A stretch of DNA of 64,000 nt from Fulvivirga sp. M361 (GCF_007097395.1 NZ_VKDC01000002.1:186001-250000); one strand, 5' to 3'. Positions 1-8,991 are shown, counted from the stretch's first letter. The notes: generated by a model from the letters alone, not told the origin. Translations and numbers: made by a program.

Positions 1-51
1 CGCGCAATCTATACTGACCATCCAATCTGGATTGGTGTAAATGAAAATTAA
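1..51 (+). CDS. C-terminal tail of an upstream gene (partial)
   Basis: Frame 1 is open from the first base to a TAA at 49-51 and encodes a 16-residue tail ending WIGVNEN. The composition is protein-like and the strand matches the flippase that follows 86 bp later, so this is probably the 3' end of the preceding gene of the same glycan locus. The product cannot be named from 16 residues. Confidence 0.45.
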   Translation, partial: RAIYTDHPIWIGVNEN

Positions 52-137
52 TCTATCTTTAAACGAAAGATCAAAATAGTACAATCAAAAGCGAAGTTCA
101 CACCTTCTGCTAAGTATTTTTCTAGTCAATCACATCT

Positions 138-1625
138 GTGGGAATAGTAGCGAAAAGTAGCCTGAAATATTCTATCATATTATATACCGGGATAGTTTTG
201 GGCTATGTCAATATTATCCTGATATTCCCCAATGTACTTACTGAGGAAGAGTTTGGCCTTACACGAATACTCGCCTCAGCATCCGCTGTTATAGCACAGG
301 TAGCTCAATTAGGATCAGGAAATATCATAATGCGTTTTCATCCGTACCTGAAAGATGATGCCAAGAATACAACATTATCCATCGGTTTGATAATTTCTGT
401 AACAGGGTTAATAATTGCCACCTTACTGGTAATGGTATTCCAAGATACATTGATTGAAGCATATGAAGAGAAGTCTGCTATGTTCACAGACTATTTTTAC
501 CTGTTGATTCCCTTTTTACTATCACTTGTATTTTATAATCTCTTTGATGCTTACTTAAGAGTAATTTTTAAAAACTCAGTATCAGCGTTCCTGAATTTCA
601 TTTTATTACGTGTACTCTGGCTCAGTGTCATTTTATTATATCATTATGACCTGGTGGATACAACTACCTTTATAAACTTATATGTGCTATGCCAGGCTTT
701 TGTGGCAATAGCAGCATTTTTATACATCAACTACCTTGGTGTGTTTAACATCACATTAAGCTTCTCAAAAGAAAAACTTAGAGAACTAAAAAAAATGAGT
801 TCTTTTGGACTGTTCACGGTATTAAGTGGCATATCATTTTTCCTGATCAACCGACTGGATATTTTAATGGTTGGCAAATATGTAGGATTACAAGCTGTAG
901 CTATCTATTCCATCGCTTTCAATATGAGTTCTGTAATCCTGGTTCCTTCTCAATCCATCGCCAGAACTACAATGGTTTTAGTAGCAGAAGCCTTTAAAAA
1001 ACGAGATTTTAATGTATTGAATGACATTTATAAAAAGACTGCCTTAAATCAACTGCTATTCGGTGCACTCATATTTATACTTATTGCAGTCAATTATAAC
1101 TCACTCATGCAGTTTTTGCCACCTAATTACCAGGACAGTTTTTATGTATTCATACTTTTGGGTTTAACAAAAATACTGGATAGTGCATTTGGCGTAAACA
1201 GTGCTGTTATCCTCAACAGCAAGTATTTTAAATACGATACGATGTTATCCCTAATGTTATTAATAACTACTGTTGCTACCAATATGTACTTTATTCCCTT
1301 ATTAGGTGTTGAAGGGGCTGCACTGGCAACTGCCATTTCCATTGTAGCATTTAATATTGGAAAATACTTTATTATCAGACAAAAACTTAAACTCACTCCC
1401 TTTAATGCCAATTACTTTAAAGCACTAACTATTTATCCAATATGCTATTTTATCCCTTTTTATATTCCCAGTACAGGGAATGTATTTGTGGATGTGGGTG
1501 TTAAGAGCAGTTGTATTATAACATTATTCACGGGATTGGTATATTACATGAAAGTCTCCTCTGACTTTAACTCACTTGTACTGATGACAATCGGTTGGGT
1601 AACCAAAAAAACATTTAAACATTAA
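138..1625 (+). CDS. Polysaccharide flippase (Wzx/MATE-fold, MVF superfamily)
   Basis: This 495-residue protein is almost entirely hydrophobic, with roughly 12-14 membrane segments. It starts SSLKYSIILYTGIVLGYVN and carries an early 'LTEEEFGLTRIL' segment, as in oligosaccharide flippases of Bacteroidetes. Such proteins move lipid-linked glycan units across the inner membrane. The start is GTG at 138; no better ATG lies upstream. It converges with the following glycosyltransferase, and the two stop codons share the TTAA at 1622-1625. Two glycosyltransferases next to it support a role in surface glycan assembly. The family call is firm; the substrate is unknown. Confidence 0.85.
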   Translation: MGIVAKSSLKYSIILYTGIVLGYVNIILIFPNVLTEEEFGLTRILASASAVIAQVAQLGSGNIIMRFHPYLKDDAKNTTLSIGLIISVTGLIIATLLVMVFQDTLIEAYEEKSAMFTDYFYLLIPFLLSLVFYNLFDAYLRVIFKNSVSAFLNFILLRVLWLSVILLYHYDLVDTTTFINLYVLCQAFVAIAAFLYINYLGVFNITLSFSKEKLRELKKMSSFGLFTVLSGISFFLINRLDILMVGKYVGLQAVAIYSIAFNMSSVILVPSQSIARTTMVLVAEAFKKRDFNVLNDIYKKTALNQLLFGALIFILIAVNYNSLMQFLPPNYQDSFYVFILLGLTKILDSAFGVNSAVILNSKYFKYDTMLSLMLLITTVATNMYFIPLLGVEGAALATAISIVAFNIGKYFIIRQKLKLTPFNANYFKALTIYPICYFIPFYIPSTGNVFVDVGVKSSCIITLFTGLVYYMKVSSDFNSLVLMTIGWVTKKTFKH

Positions 1626-2911
1626 CACTCGGGCTCTATCAAATCATTTAGTTTAGTCGCCAGTTGTTCGGTAAGCTTTCGCCTTGAGTAACGTTCAATG
1701 TCAGACAGATCGAACCCTACACCACTGCGTTGAAAAAGCAGGGTCAATGCTTCCTTCATGCTCTCCTTATCTGTTGGGTCACATACTTTACCGGCATTAG
1801 AACCTGCAATAATACTGGCCGAATCTCCCATAGGATCACCAATGCCTAAAATGGGGCGCTCAGCCGCCAGGTATTCAAACAGTTTACCAGGAATATTACC
1901 CTGAGCATTTTGGGAATGTGCTAAAACCAAGAGCAATACAGATGATTTTTTGTAAAGCATCAAAACTTCTTTATGTGGCACATAAGGTTTAAATGAAACC
2001 TGCTGCCGAAGATGTGGGTTATCAGCCACCATGGTCTTGAATGCCTGATTCACATTTCCAATGAACTCTATTCTCACATCACGCCATTCTTCACTTTCAA
2101 GGAGTAACTCATGAAAGGCTTCCAGAAATGGAGAAGGGTCTCTAAGTTCATCAACAAGACCGACATGCCGTATTACAAAGTCCTTTTCAGGTTTAATGTC
2201 CTTATAGCTCTCAAAGTCCTCTTTTTCATAGCCATTGGTAATTACTGCTACATCCCGCTCGCTGAGTTGCTCAAAATCTTTACCATAATGATTACTTACT
2301 GTGATCAGGCTATCTGCGTTTTTCAGTACTTTTCTTTCCAGGTTCCGATGTCGCTTAAGGGCCCATCTGGTTAGGTAGAAAGTGTCTAACAGGTCCCATC
2401 GTGTCCAGGGATCACGAAAATCGGCCAGCCATTTAACGCCAAGTTCCCGTTTCAGCCTTAAACCTATCAGGTGCATACTATGAGGTGGCCCTGTTGTGAT
2501 GATTACATCGACACTGTTGGATACAATGATATCTTTAAGCATCTCTACAGCTGGTCGGACCCAGTATTTTCGGGGATCAGGAATAAAAAGGTTACCACGT
2601 GTCCAAAGCATTAGCTTATCCATTAAACTCTTGCCATCCTTTTTCACCAGATCACTTTGTTGTTTACCCTTTCCCTTTATTTTACTTACCAGGTGGAGAG
2701 GCTCCCAAATGGGTAACTTAATCACCTCCACCTCAGTTGAAATATCCTTTAGCAAGCTTTGGTCCTTTACTTCAAATGAGGGATTCTCAGGGGTGAAAAT
2801 AATAGGTGACCACCCAAAATCGGGCAGATGTTTAGTAAATTTCAGCCATCGCTGTACCCCACTGCCACCACTTGGAGGCCAATAATAAGTTATGATTAAT
2901 ACCTTACGCAC
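1622..2911 (-). CDS. Glycosyltransferase family 4 protein
   Basis: The 429-residue protein opens MRKVLIITYYWPPSGGSGVQ, the usual N-terminal glycine-rich acceptor loop of GT4 (GT-B fold) enzymes in Bacteroidetes. The C-terminal half carries GKLFEYLAAERPILGIG, matching the nucleotide-sugar donor site with its conserved Glu. It probably adds one sugar of a capsule or lipopolysaccharide-like glycan at the inner membrane. Translation begins at a GTG (2909-2911). Its end overlaps the convergent flippase end by 4 bp. Donor and acceptor sugars cannot be read from the sequence. Confidence 0.85.
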   Translation of the reverse strand: MRKVLIITYYWPPSGGSGVQRWLKFTKHLPDFGWSPIIFTPENPSFEVKDQSLLKDISTEVEVIKLPIWEPLHLVSKIKGKGKQQSDLVKKDGKSLMDKLMLWTRGNLFIPDPRKYWVRPAVEMLKDIIVSNSVDVIITTGPPHSMHLIGLRLKRELGVKWLADFRDPWTRWDLLDTFYLTRWALKRHRNLERKVLKNADSLITVSNHYGKDFEQLSERDVAVITNGYEKEDFESYKDIKPEKDFVIRHVGLVDELRDPSPFLEAFHELLLESEEWRDVRIEFIGNVNQAFKTMVADNPHLRQQVSFKPYVPHKEVLMLYKKSSVLLLVLAHSQNAQGNIPGKLFEYLAAERPILGIGDPMGDSASIIAGSNAGKVCDPTDKESMKEALTLLFQRSGVGFDLSDIERYSRRKLTEQLATKLNDLIEPEC

Positions 2912-3004
2912 TTTTCTTTATGTGTTGATCATACCAGTCATTACCATAGAAATAGCATATTATTACAGTAGGTCCTTTGAAAATCATTTATATACCAATG
3001 TGTC

Positions 3005-3679
3005 CTAGTATTTATAAAATCTGGCAAGAAAATTTGGAGAAAGCCCCAGGTAATAACCCATTACCAAAAAAAGATTTTTTATTTCCTGATATACCATACC
3101 ATTTCGTTCAAACCGACGAGCTGAAGTTACTACAGGATAGGGCAGTTTACTAAAATATCCTATTCGTTTTAATCTTCTCACCAAATCAAGGTCTTCCATA
3201 ATGGGTATGTCTTTAAAGCCACCTAAAGCATCAAAAACATGTTTATGCAAAAAAATACCCTGATCGCCATAGGTAAAAATGGTGCAATTGGCCCTGCTCA
3301 TCCATGAATACAGGTTTAACCAAAAGTTATTTTTATTGAATTTCAGATAAAAGCTACCTGCCACCGTATGGTTTTCCAGCTCTTCATCTATCAACTGACC
3401 TGCTTGCGTTATCACAATACTGTCAGCATGAAGAAACCACAATATTTCACCAGTAGCAAATTTAGCCCCTTTATTCATTTGTATTGCACGTCCCTTATCG
3501 CTGGTTATCAAATTTACTTTCGGGTAATTCTTGACTATATCCCTTGTGCCATCCTTACTACCGCCATCTACAACTATGACCTCAATATAAGCAGATGACG
3601 AACACAATTGCTTCAACAATGAGTCAAGTATCTTTTCTTCGTTGAGCGCCGGTATAATGACAGAAATTTTTCTCATCAT
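3005..3679 (-). CDS. TIGR04283-type family 2 glycosyltransferase
   Basis: The 224-residue protein has a GT-A fold N-terminus (ISVIIPALNEEKILDSLL), then VIVVDGGSKDGT and LWFLHADS, which fills the DxD position, then GGFKDIPIMEDLDLVRRL. Length and order of motifs fit the TIGR04283 group of GT2 enzymes, which lack a membrane domain. The group is widespread but its substrates are mostly unproven. It lies 93 bp upstream of the GT4 gene on the same strand and may be co-transcribed with it. The start ATG at 3677-3679 follows a second in-frame ATG that could be used instead. Confidence 0.8.
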   Translation of the reverse strand: MMRKISVIIPALNEEKILDSLLKQLCSSSAYIEVIVVDGGSKDGTRDIVKNYPKVNLITSDKGRAIQMNKGAKFATGEILWFLHADSIVITQAGQLIDEELENHTVAGSFYLKFNKNNFWLNLYSWMSRANCTIFTYGDQGIFLHKHVFDALGGFKDIPIMEDLDLVRRLKRIGYFSKLPYPVVTSARRFERNGMVYQEIKNLFLVMGYYLGLSPNFLARFYKY

Positions 3680-3852
3680 TTTTTAAACTTACGGCAACCT
3701 CCCGGGTCTTTATAGGGTCTTATATATGAATGTGACTTATATGTTCAGTAACGGACAATAATAGCGTACACATTCGATCAATTAACATCAAAAATGTACC
3801 TTTTTTCAACATTTTGCATTATGGTACTGAAATTGATTAGGGATCATTAATA

Positions 3853-4035
3853 ATGGTAAGATTCTTTAACCGTAAAAACGTAATACTAGCACTGGGATTT
3901 ATAGTGGCGATCATTATCATCATTAGTTCCAGGGTAATGGCCTCTTCCGTAGAGAGCAGTACCGATAAAACTGGTATTACTACGACACCTTTAAAGAACT
4001 TTTCCATCACAAAGCTGAAAAACGTAATACTCTAA
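3853..4035 (+). CDS. Small single-pass membrane protein (hypothetical)
   Basis: The 60-codon ORF encodes a basic N-terminus (MVRFFNRKN), one strong hydrophobic segment (about residues 10-29, very Ile-rich) and a polar tail. The topology is plausible for a membrane microprotein. It lies 17 bp before, and on the same strand as, the DUF4097-like gene, so the two could be translated from one message. No family is recognised. It could also be the remnant of a longer gene truncated after its signal anchor. Confidence 0.4.
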   Translation: MVRFFNRKNVILALGFIVAIIIIISSRVMASSVESSTDKTGITTTPLKNFSITKLKNVIL

Positions 4036-4052
4036 CCATAACTGATCCCGTC

Positions 4053-4916
4053 ATGAAAGTAACACTACTCTTCCAATTTGTGTTTGTAGCTTTAATCTCA
4101 TTTGCTCAAAACAAGGAATTTAACCTCGATAAAACATACAAAATAGCTCTTGAAGGCAAAATTGAAATGTCCAGTGATGATGCTGACATTACGATCATTG
4201 GATCGAACCGAAAAGACGTACATGTCAATATTCATCACAAAGTAACAGCCAAAAGATTAACATTCGGCTCAGAGGATTTTAGTGTAGAAGTATTCTCCAG
4301 GAACGACGATCTTATCATCCAGGAAAGAAGCCGTGCGAATATATCTGTAATGGGCTATATCAGTGAAATATATACAATAGATATAGAAGTACCCTCCAGT
4401 ATTGGACTTGATCTGAAGGGAGATGATGACGATTACATGATCCGAAACGTAGACGGTGATATTGTTATGAGAGTAGACGATGGTGACGCCGAACTCAGCG
4501 GTTGTGATGGAAAAGATTTTTATTTTTCTTTTGATGATGGTGATGTCAAGATGGATAGAGGGTCAGGAAAACTTGTGGTGAAAACAGATGATGGTAATGT
4601 ATACATTGATAGAGGTGATTTTGATGAAATTGACGCACGCATAGACGATGGTACAATGGAAATCGAAACTGCACTGGCTAAACACGGAGAATACTTTTTT
4701 GATGCAAATGATGCTACTATAACTCTAAACATTACTGCTGGAGCCGGTGATTTTGATATCCGTCACGACGATGCCAGAGTATCTTTCACAAGAGGATTTG
4801 AGGTATTGGTAGAAGAAGAAGATGAAACCCGCCTGAAATTAGGTGACGGATCTGCTAAGGTAAAAATAAGAGCAGATGATGGTCGGGTAAGATTGAGTGA
4901 AGCTTCGGAGATTTAA
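4053..4916 (+). CDS. Secreted DUF4097-like beta-repeat protein
   Basis: A 19-residue signal peptide (MKVTLLFQFVFVALISFAQ) is followed by about 265 residues of regularly repeating short beta-strands with DDG/DGD turns, for example DDDDYMIRNVDGD, VDDGDAEL, FDDGDVKMD, TDDGNVYID, IDDGTMEIE and RADDGRVRL. This is the pattern of DUF4097/adhesin-like solenoids, which stack one strand per turn. The acidic turns could bind calcium; that is inference. The protein should be periplasmic or surface exposed. No catalytic motif is seen. The unusual density of Asp-Asp-Gly turns is its most distinctive trait. Confidence 0.7.
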   Translation: MKVTLLFQFVFVALISFAQNKEFNLDKTYKIALEGKIEMSSDDADITIIGSNRKDVHVNIHHKVTAKRLTFGSEDFSVEVFSRNDDLIIQERSRANISVMGYISEIYTIDIEVPSSIGLDLKGDDDDYMIRNVDGDIVMRVDDGDAELSGCDGKDFYFSFDDGDVKMDRGSGKLVVKTDDGNVYIDRGDFDEIDARIDDGTMEIETALAKHGEYFFDANDATITLNITAGAGDFDIRHDDARVSFTRGFEVLVEEEDETRLKLGDGSAKVKIRADDGRVRLSEASEI

Positions 4917-4995
4917 GCAATACCTCATTAATTGATATCCTGATCTATCTTAAACCTACGTTGTGACCGGCGCCAAAGTAATCGTGTCATCACTT

Positions 4996-5496
4996 TTAGT
5001 TAGAAGTAAATTCCCCTTTAGAAAGAATGATTTTCCTTTCTTTGCCCTCTAATCGTAAATCATTGACATACTTTTTGGGTGTGGGTCTATGCAGGGATAG
5101 TATGAAAAGTAAGAGCACATAATCCACGATAAATATAGGTGAGGTGGTAAGGAACAATCCCAACACTACCAATGCTGAGGCAAATCCAACCATTGTATAG
5201 AGCTTTAAAAATAAACCGAAGTATCGTTCCAGTTTATTGCTTAATCCTTCCAACATTCGGGTGCTAAGTAATGTTCGAGAGTAAGTGACATAGGCAAACA
5301 CCGTAATGAAACCGGATATTAAGGTAAATCCTACATTTACCGCATGCTCCAATACACTCGTAGTTATTACCGGTGAAAGATCATTATGCTTCATTTCCAG
5401 AAAAAGGTAGACAAAAATAATCAGCGGTAATGCTATCATTAAATGAAAAAAAAGACTAATGCGTTGATGAAATATCTCGGGACTACTGAACTTCAT
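4996..5496 (-). CDS. Four-pass membrane protein of unknown function
   Basis: The protein has four hydrophobic segments (near LMIALPLIIFVYLF, VGFTLISGFITVFAYV, LYTMVGFASALVVLGLFL and FIVDYVLLLFILSL) separated by short polar loops, and a charged C-terminus. No family is recognised. The frame is open a further 7 codons to a TTG at 5517, but the ATG at 5494-5496 is the more likely start. It is divergent from the TetR gene, sharing the intergenic space where the TetR promoter lies, so it could be under the same control; that is inference only. Confidence 0.6.
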   Translation of the reverse strand: MKFSSPEIFHQRISLFFHLMIALPLIIFVYLFLEMKHNDLSPVITTSVLEHAVNVGFTLISGFITVFAYVTYSRTLLSTRMLEGLSNKLERYFGLFLKLYTMVGFASALVVLGLFLTTSPIFIVDYVLLLFILSLHRPTPKKYVNDLRLEGKERKIILSKGEFTSN

Positions 5497-5553
5497 AGAA
5501 TCTTTTGAACTTCCCAAAACTAACTATTTACTTCTTTCAAAAACAATTATCGC

Positions 5554-5561
5554 TATTTTTG
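5554..5561 (+). promoter_or_regulatory. Candidate Bacteroidetes -7 box for the TetR gene
   Basis: TATTTTTG matches the Bacteroidetes primary-sigma -7 consensus TAnnTTTG. A transcript from here would begin near 5567-5570, which places the first ATG (5566) at or before the start site and favours the ATG at 5584. No clear -33 TTTG is present, so this rests on the -7 box alone. Confidence 0.35.
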
Positions 5562-5583
5562 CACCATGCCGACCGTGGAACCC

Positions 5584-6150
5584 ATGAGCCGAAAAGAACA
5601 AGTGATCAGAAAAGCTGCGGAGCTTTTTCGTGAACACGGGTATTCAGCCACCTCCATGAGAGACCTGGCTAATGCACTGGGGATAGAAGCTGCTTCGCTC
5701 TATTCTCATATAAAATCAAAAGAAGAGATCTTACAGCATTTGTGTTTTGGTATGGCCGCTTTATTTCGCCAATCCATTAATGAAGTAGAGGATGCAGACA
5801 TAAGCTTTTCTCATAAACTCCGTTTGGGTATACGTGGCCATATAAAAGTAATGGCCAAAGACCTAACGGCATCAGCAGTTTTCATGAATGAGCATCGTCA
5901 TTTAAGCCAACCGCACCTGAGAGACTTTCTTTTGCTCAGAATCAACTATATCAACCGTTTTAAAAAGATCATTGACGGCGGTATAATGTCTGGTGAATTC
6001 AGAAAAATGGATACTAAGCTGGCTGTAATGACCTTGTTCTCTTCGTTAAACTGGATGCCTCACTGGTACGACCCTTCAGGAATCATAAACCCCTCCGAAC
6101 TAGGAGATCAATTAGCTGATATGCTTATTGATGGTCTGAGATCAAAGTGA
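5584..6150 (+). CDS. TetR/AcrR family transcriptional regulator
   Basis: The 188-residue protein has a classical TetR helix-turn-helix at its N-terminus (ATSMRDLANALGIEAASLYS followed by HIKSKEEIL) and an all-helical ligand domain. The frame can start at ATG 5566, but ATG 5584 gives the usual TetR beginning MSRKEQVIRKAAELF and fits the promoter box at 5554. It lies upstream of, and on the same strand as, the AlkB hydroxylase gene, so control of alkane or fatty-acid metabolism is a reasonable inference. The ligand is unknown. Confidence 0.85.
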   Translation: MSRKEQVIRKAAELFREHGYSATSMRDLANALGIEAASLYSHIKSKEEILQHLCFGMAALFRQSINEVEDADISFSHKLRLGIRGHIKVMAKDLTASAVFMNEHRHLSQPHLRDFLLLRINYINRFKKIIDGGIMSGEFRKMDTKLAVMTLFSSLNWMPHWYDPSGIINPSELGDQLADMLIDGLRSK

Positions 6151-6289
6151 TTTCTCAGATTCAGAGCCTCCACAATCCACTACTACACGAATAAGTACCA
6201 GCAATTTATAAAGTATACAGGTGATTAAATCCTGGATCATCAATGCAGAAATCTGGTTAGAAAACCGTAAATTCATTCAAAAGCGAAGG

Positions 6290-7378
6290 ATGAATTGGGG
6301 TAAGAAGATTGGTTTCTTTACAGCGTTTTTAATTCCGATAGCAGTTATTGCAGGATATTATCTTGGCAGTGCCTGGAACTACTTAACTGTATCACTCACA
6401 TTTTTCGTAATCCCCTTATTGGATATTGTATTTGGCAAAGACATTGAGAATATTCCTAACGATAAGGTAAGGTTAGTATCTCAAGACTTCTTCTACAGCT
6501 TTGTTTTATATTGCTGGGTTTATTTTCAATTGGCATTTGTGCTTTGGGGAGTGTATGTTGTAACTATCGGAGTATTACATTATTGGTGGGAATGGTTGGG
6601 ATTTACGGTATCCTTTGCCCTGGTAACAGGTGGCGTGGGAATTACCGTAGCACATGAGTTAGGCCATAAGAAATCACGGTTAGAGAGGCTTTACAGTAAA
6701 ACATTGCTCATGATGGTATGCTACATGCATTTTTACATTGAACATAACCGGGGCCATCATGTACACGTGGCTACCCCTGAGGATCCAGCTACCGCTAAAA
6801 GAGGTGAAACCTTTTATGCCTTCTGGGTACGGTCCGTCTTTTACGGTTACCTGCATGCCTGGAAACTAGAAAACCAACGTCTCAGAAGGAAGAAACTCCC
6901 TGTGATCAGCATGAAAAACGAAATGATAATCTTTACTGTTCTTCCGGTTATTTTTTGCTCCACTCTTACCTTAGGTGCAAGTCTCTATATGGGCCAGTTT
7001 GTATGGCAGGTACCTACATTCTTCTTTGTACAAAGCTTGTTAGCCTTTACATTGTTGGAACAAGTAAATTACATAGAACATTATGGTATTTTAAGAAAGG
7101 AAATACAACCCGGAGGCTACGAAAAAGTAAAACCCATACATTCGTGGAACGCCAGCCAGGTAGTAAGTAACTTCTTTTTATTTCAGTTACAACGCCATTC
7201 CGATCATCACGCCAATGCCATAAAAAGATATCAGGTACTGCAGCATTATGACGAAAGCCCCCAGCTACCTACTGGCTATTCAGCTATGATCATACTGTGC
7301 CTGGTGCCTCCTCTATGGTTTAACGTCATGGATAAACGATTAGAAATATGGACACAAAACAATCTCACTTCAACGTAA
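6290..7378 (+). CDS. alkB: AlkB-type alkane 1-monooxygenase
   Basis: This integral membrane di-iron enzyme of the fatty-acid desaturase/hydroxylase superfamily hydroxylates the terminal methyl of n-alkanes, taking electrons from rubredoxin. All the His boxes are present: HELGHK, EHNRGHH, LQRHSDHHA and the AlkB-specific NYIEHYG motif, which together separate it from plain desaturases. About six membrane segments surround them. The frame extends to a GTG at 6221, but ATG 6290 gives the usual short N-terminus just before the first membrane helix (362 residues). No rubredoxin gene is adjacent. The TetR gene upstream is the likely regulator. Confidence 0.9.
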   Translation: MNWGKKIGFFTAFLIPIAVIAGYYLGSAWNYLTVSLTFFVIPLLDIVFGKDIENIPNDKVRLVSQDFFYSFVLYCWVYFQLAFVLWGVYVVTIGVLHYWWEWLGFTVSFALVTGGVGITVAHELGHKKSRLERLYSKTLLMMVCYMHFYIEHNRGHHVHVATPEDPATAKRGETFYAFWVRSVFYGYLHAWKLENQRLRRKKLPVISMKNEMIIFTVLPVIFCSTLTLGASLYMGQFVWQVPTFFFVQSLLAFTLLEQVNYIEHYGILRKEIQPGGYEKVKPIHSWNASQVVSNFFLFQLQRHSDHHANAIKRYQVLQHYDESPQLPTGYSAMIILCLVPPLWFNVMDKRLEIWTQNNLTST

Positions 7379-7410
7379 TCTTACTATTGAAGGACATCTG
7401 TTTAGGTCTA

Positions 7411-7893
7411 TCAACAATCTTGATTTGGAATTTCTGCCCCAAGTGACTTGGCCTGGTTCCAGTCTTCCCTGGCCCCCTCCTTATCACCCAAAATGCACTT
7501 GATGCTTCCTCGGTTGAAAAATGCTTCAGCATAGTCTGACTTAAGCTCAACAGCAGTATCAAATGATGTAATTGCCGCCTCCATCTCCCCTAGCAAAAAT
7601 AACGCATAGCCTTTTTCATAATGCACCTCAGCATATTTCGGATCTAATAATAAAGCTTTGTCATAGTCCGCTATCGCTTCCTTATTCAGACCCGATTGAG
7701 ATTTACAAACCCCCAATAAGTAATATGTTTCAGGGTCTGTTGAATCCACCTCTATCGCTTTATCAAAATAAGTGATAGCTTCTTTATAGTCCCCCAGTTC
7801 ATAGTTTTTATAACCAATATCAACCAGCTCCTTAGCACTTTGAGTATAGCCGGTATATCCTAACATCACAAGCAAAATCAATATATATCTCAT
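7411..7893 (-). CDS. Secreted tetratricopeptide-repeat protein
   Basis: A short signal peptide (MRYILILLVMLGYTGYTQS) precedes three to four TPR units spanning nearly all of the remaining 140 residues, with the typical pattern A-x-x-x-Y/F-D-x-A-I/L and internal G-Y/A pairs (for example YKEAITYFDKAIEVDS and EAIADYDKALLLDP). TPRs form protein-binding solenoids; no catalytic domain is attached. It converges with alkB, with a 32-bp gap. The binding partner is unknown. Confidence 0.75.
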   Translation of the reverse strand: MRYILILLVMLGYTGYTQSAKELVDIGYKNYELGDYKEAITYFDKAIEVDSTDPETYYLLGVCKSQSGLNKEAIADYDKALLLDPKYAEVHYEKGYALFLLGEMEAAITSFDTAVELKSDYAEAFFNRGSIKCILGDKEGAREDWNQAKSLGAEIPNQDC

Positions 7894-8336
7894 AGACTAA
7901 AATTACGATCGTTTACCAAAACCTACCAATGATTATTACTTAATTGCTCAAGCATATCATGGTTACAAATAAATTGAACGTATTTTAAGAATTGGAGATA
8001 CAGGGGTTTATACAAAAAATCAGATCCGTATCAACTACAAATTTCCATTCGGTTAAACATGGCCTTATCACACAAAAATTTGGCGAACACTTGCATTTGA
8101 AAAATTAAATAATCTCCTTTGTATTCTTAATGGGTAGTTCTAACACATATCTTTTAACAGCGGTAGCACCAATCTCAGGTGTTCTTCCGATGCCGTGTGG
8201 TAGGGTTAGGACTATCAGGCCCCCAAAGGGGTTATAGCATTTCAGCAGTGGTACGCCCACTGCATATCTCATCATAATACATCTTACTAAAATATACTAC
8301 AGCTCAACGAGCTACCACACATTAACTATTTCGAAA
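7894..8336. other. Intergenic region upstream of the arginine operon
   Basis: This 443-bp gap divides in two. Bases 7894 to about 8150 are AT-rich with no supported ORF on either strand. Bases 8161-8263 are visibly more GC-rich and hold a run of hairpins (listed separately). The arginine operon promoter must lie here, but I could not find a convincing TTTG/TAnnTTTG pair or a clear ARG-box palindrome. Confidence 0.5.
8161..8263 (+). promoter_or_regulatory. Hairpin-rich leader upstream of the arginine operon
   Basis: Three stems can be drawn. CACC 8167-8170 pairs with GGTG 8178-8181, with CGG 8161-8163 and CCG 8193-8195 possibly closing it. CTAT 8212-8215 plus CCCC 8221-8224 pair with GGGG 8228-8231 plus ATAG 8234-8237. 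GCAGTGG 8245-8251 pairs perfectly with CCACTGC 8257-8263. No T-run follows, so it does not look like a simple terminator. It lies 74 bp before the first arginine gene and could be an RNA leader or protein-binding site. No Rfam family is recognised. Confidence 0.35.
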
Positions 8337-8990
8337 ATGGAAGTCGAAATTAAAACTGCAGGCGAGGAAGACATACAATTCGCTGAAGATATATGCCAGC
8401 TCATGGAGCAGGCAGCCCTTCAAAGGGGGACTGGGATAGCCAAAAGATCTCCATTATACATTAGCGCTAAAATGATGGAAGGAAAGTCAATTATTGCGCT
8501 TAAAAACAACGTACCTGTTGGGTTTTGTTACATCGAAACATGGAGCCATCATAAATATGTAGCCAATTCGGGCCTCATAGTACATCCGGATTTTAGAGGA
8601 ACAGGGTTGGGCAAGCGAATAAAGAAGGCCGTGTTTAACCTTTCCAGACAAAAATTTCCTGACGCCAAGATATTTGGTATTACCACCAGTCTGGCTGTAA
8701 TGAAGATTAATTCTGATCTGGGGTATAAACCCGTTACCTTTTCTGAGTTGACCACTGACGAAAATTTCTGGTCAGGATGTCAAAGTTGTAAGAACTTTGA
8801 TATTCTCACCCGTACGGACAGAAGTCACTGCCTGTGTACAGGTATGCTTTATGAACATGACAAGACAAAAACGAATGGTAAAACCAAAGATAAAGAACGA
8901 AACTGGGAACGTTTCAAGCGCTTTATAACGCTACATAGTCTAAAAGCTAAAAGAAAAATGAAATCAGGATTTAAAGTAAAAGTATTCTAA
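8337..8990 (+). CDS. GNAT N-acetyltransferase heading the arg operon
   Basis: This 217-residue GNAT protein has the acetyl-CoA pyrophosphate loop in VHPDFRGTGLGKRIKK (R-G-T-G-L-G). After the acetyltransferase core come a Cys-rich stretch, CQSCKNF and HCLCTGM, that could bind a metal, and a Lys/Arg-rich tail. It ends 1 bp before argG. In Bacteroidetes arginine operons a GNAT of this kind occupies the first position where a canonical argA or argJ is missing, so it may acylate glutamate or otherwise serve the pathway. The family call is firm; the reaction is inferred from position. Confidence 0.75.
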   Translation: MEVEIKTAGEEDIQFAEDICQLMEQAALQRGTGIAKRSPLYISAKMMEGKSIIALKNNVPVGFCYIETWSHHKYVANSGLIVHPDFRGTGLGKRIKKAVFNLSRQKFPDAKIFGITTSLAVMKINSDLGYKPVTFSELTTDENFWSGCQSCKNFDILTRTDRSHCLCTGMLYEHDKTKTNGKTKDKERNWERFKRFITLHSLKAKRKMKSGFKVKVF

Positions 8991-8991
8991 T

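Noticed and set aside
2496-2885. Plus-strand ORF of 129 codons inside the GT4 gene
   Set aside because: It is antisense to a well-supported glycosyltransferase, has no recognisable domain and a composition expected from reverse-strand shadow frames.
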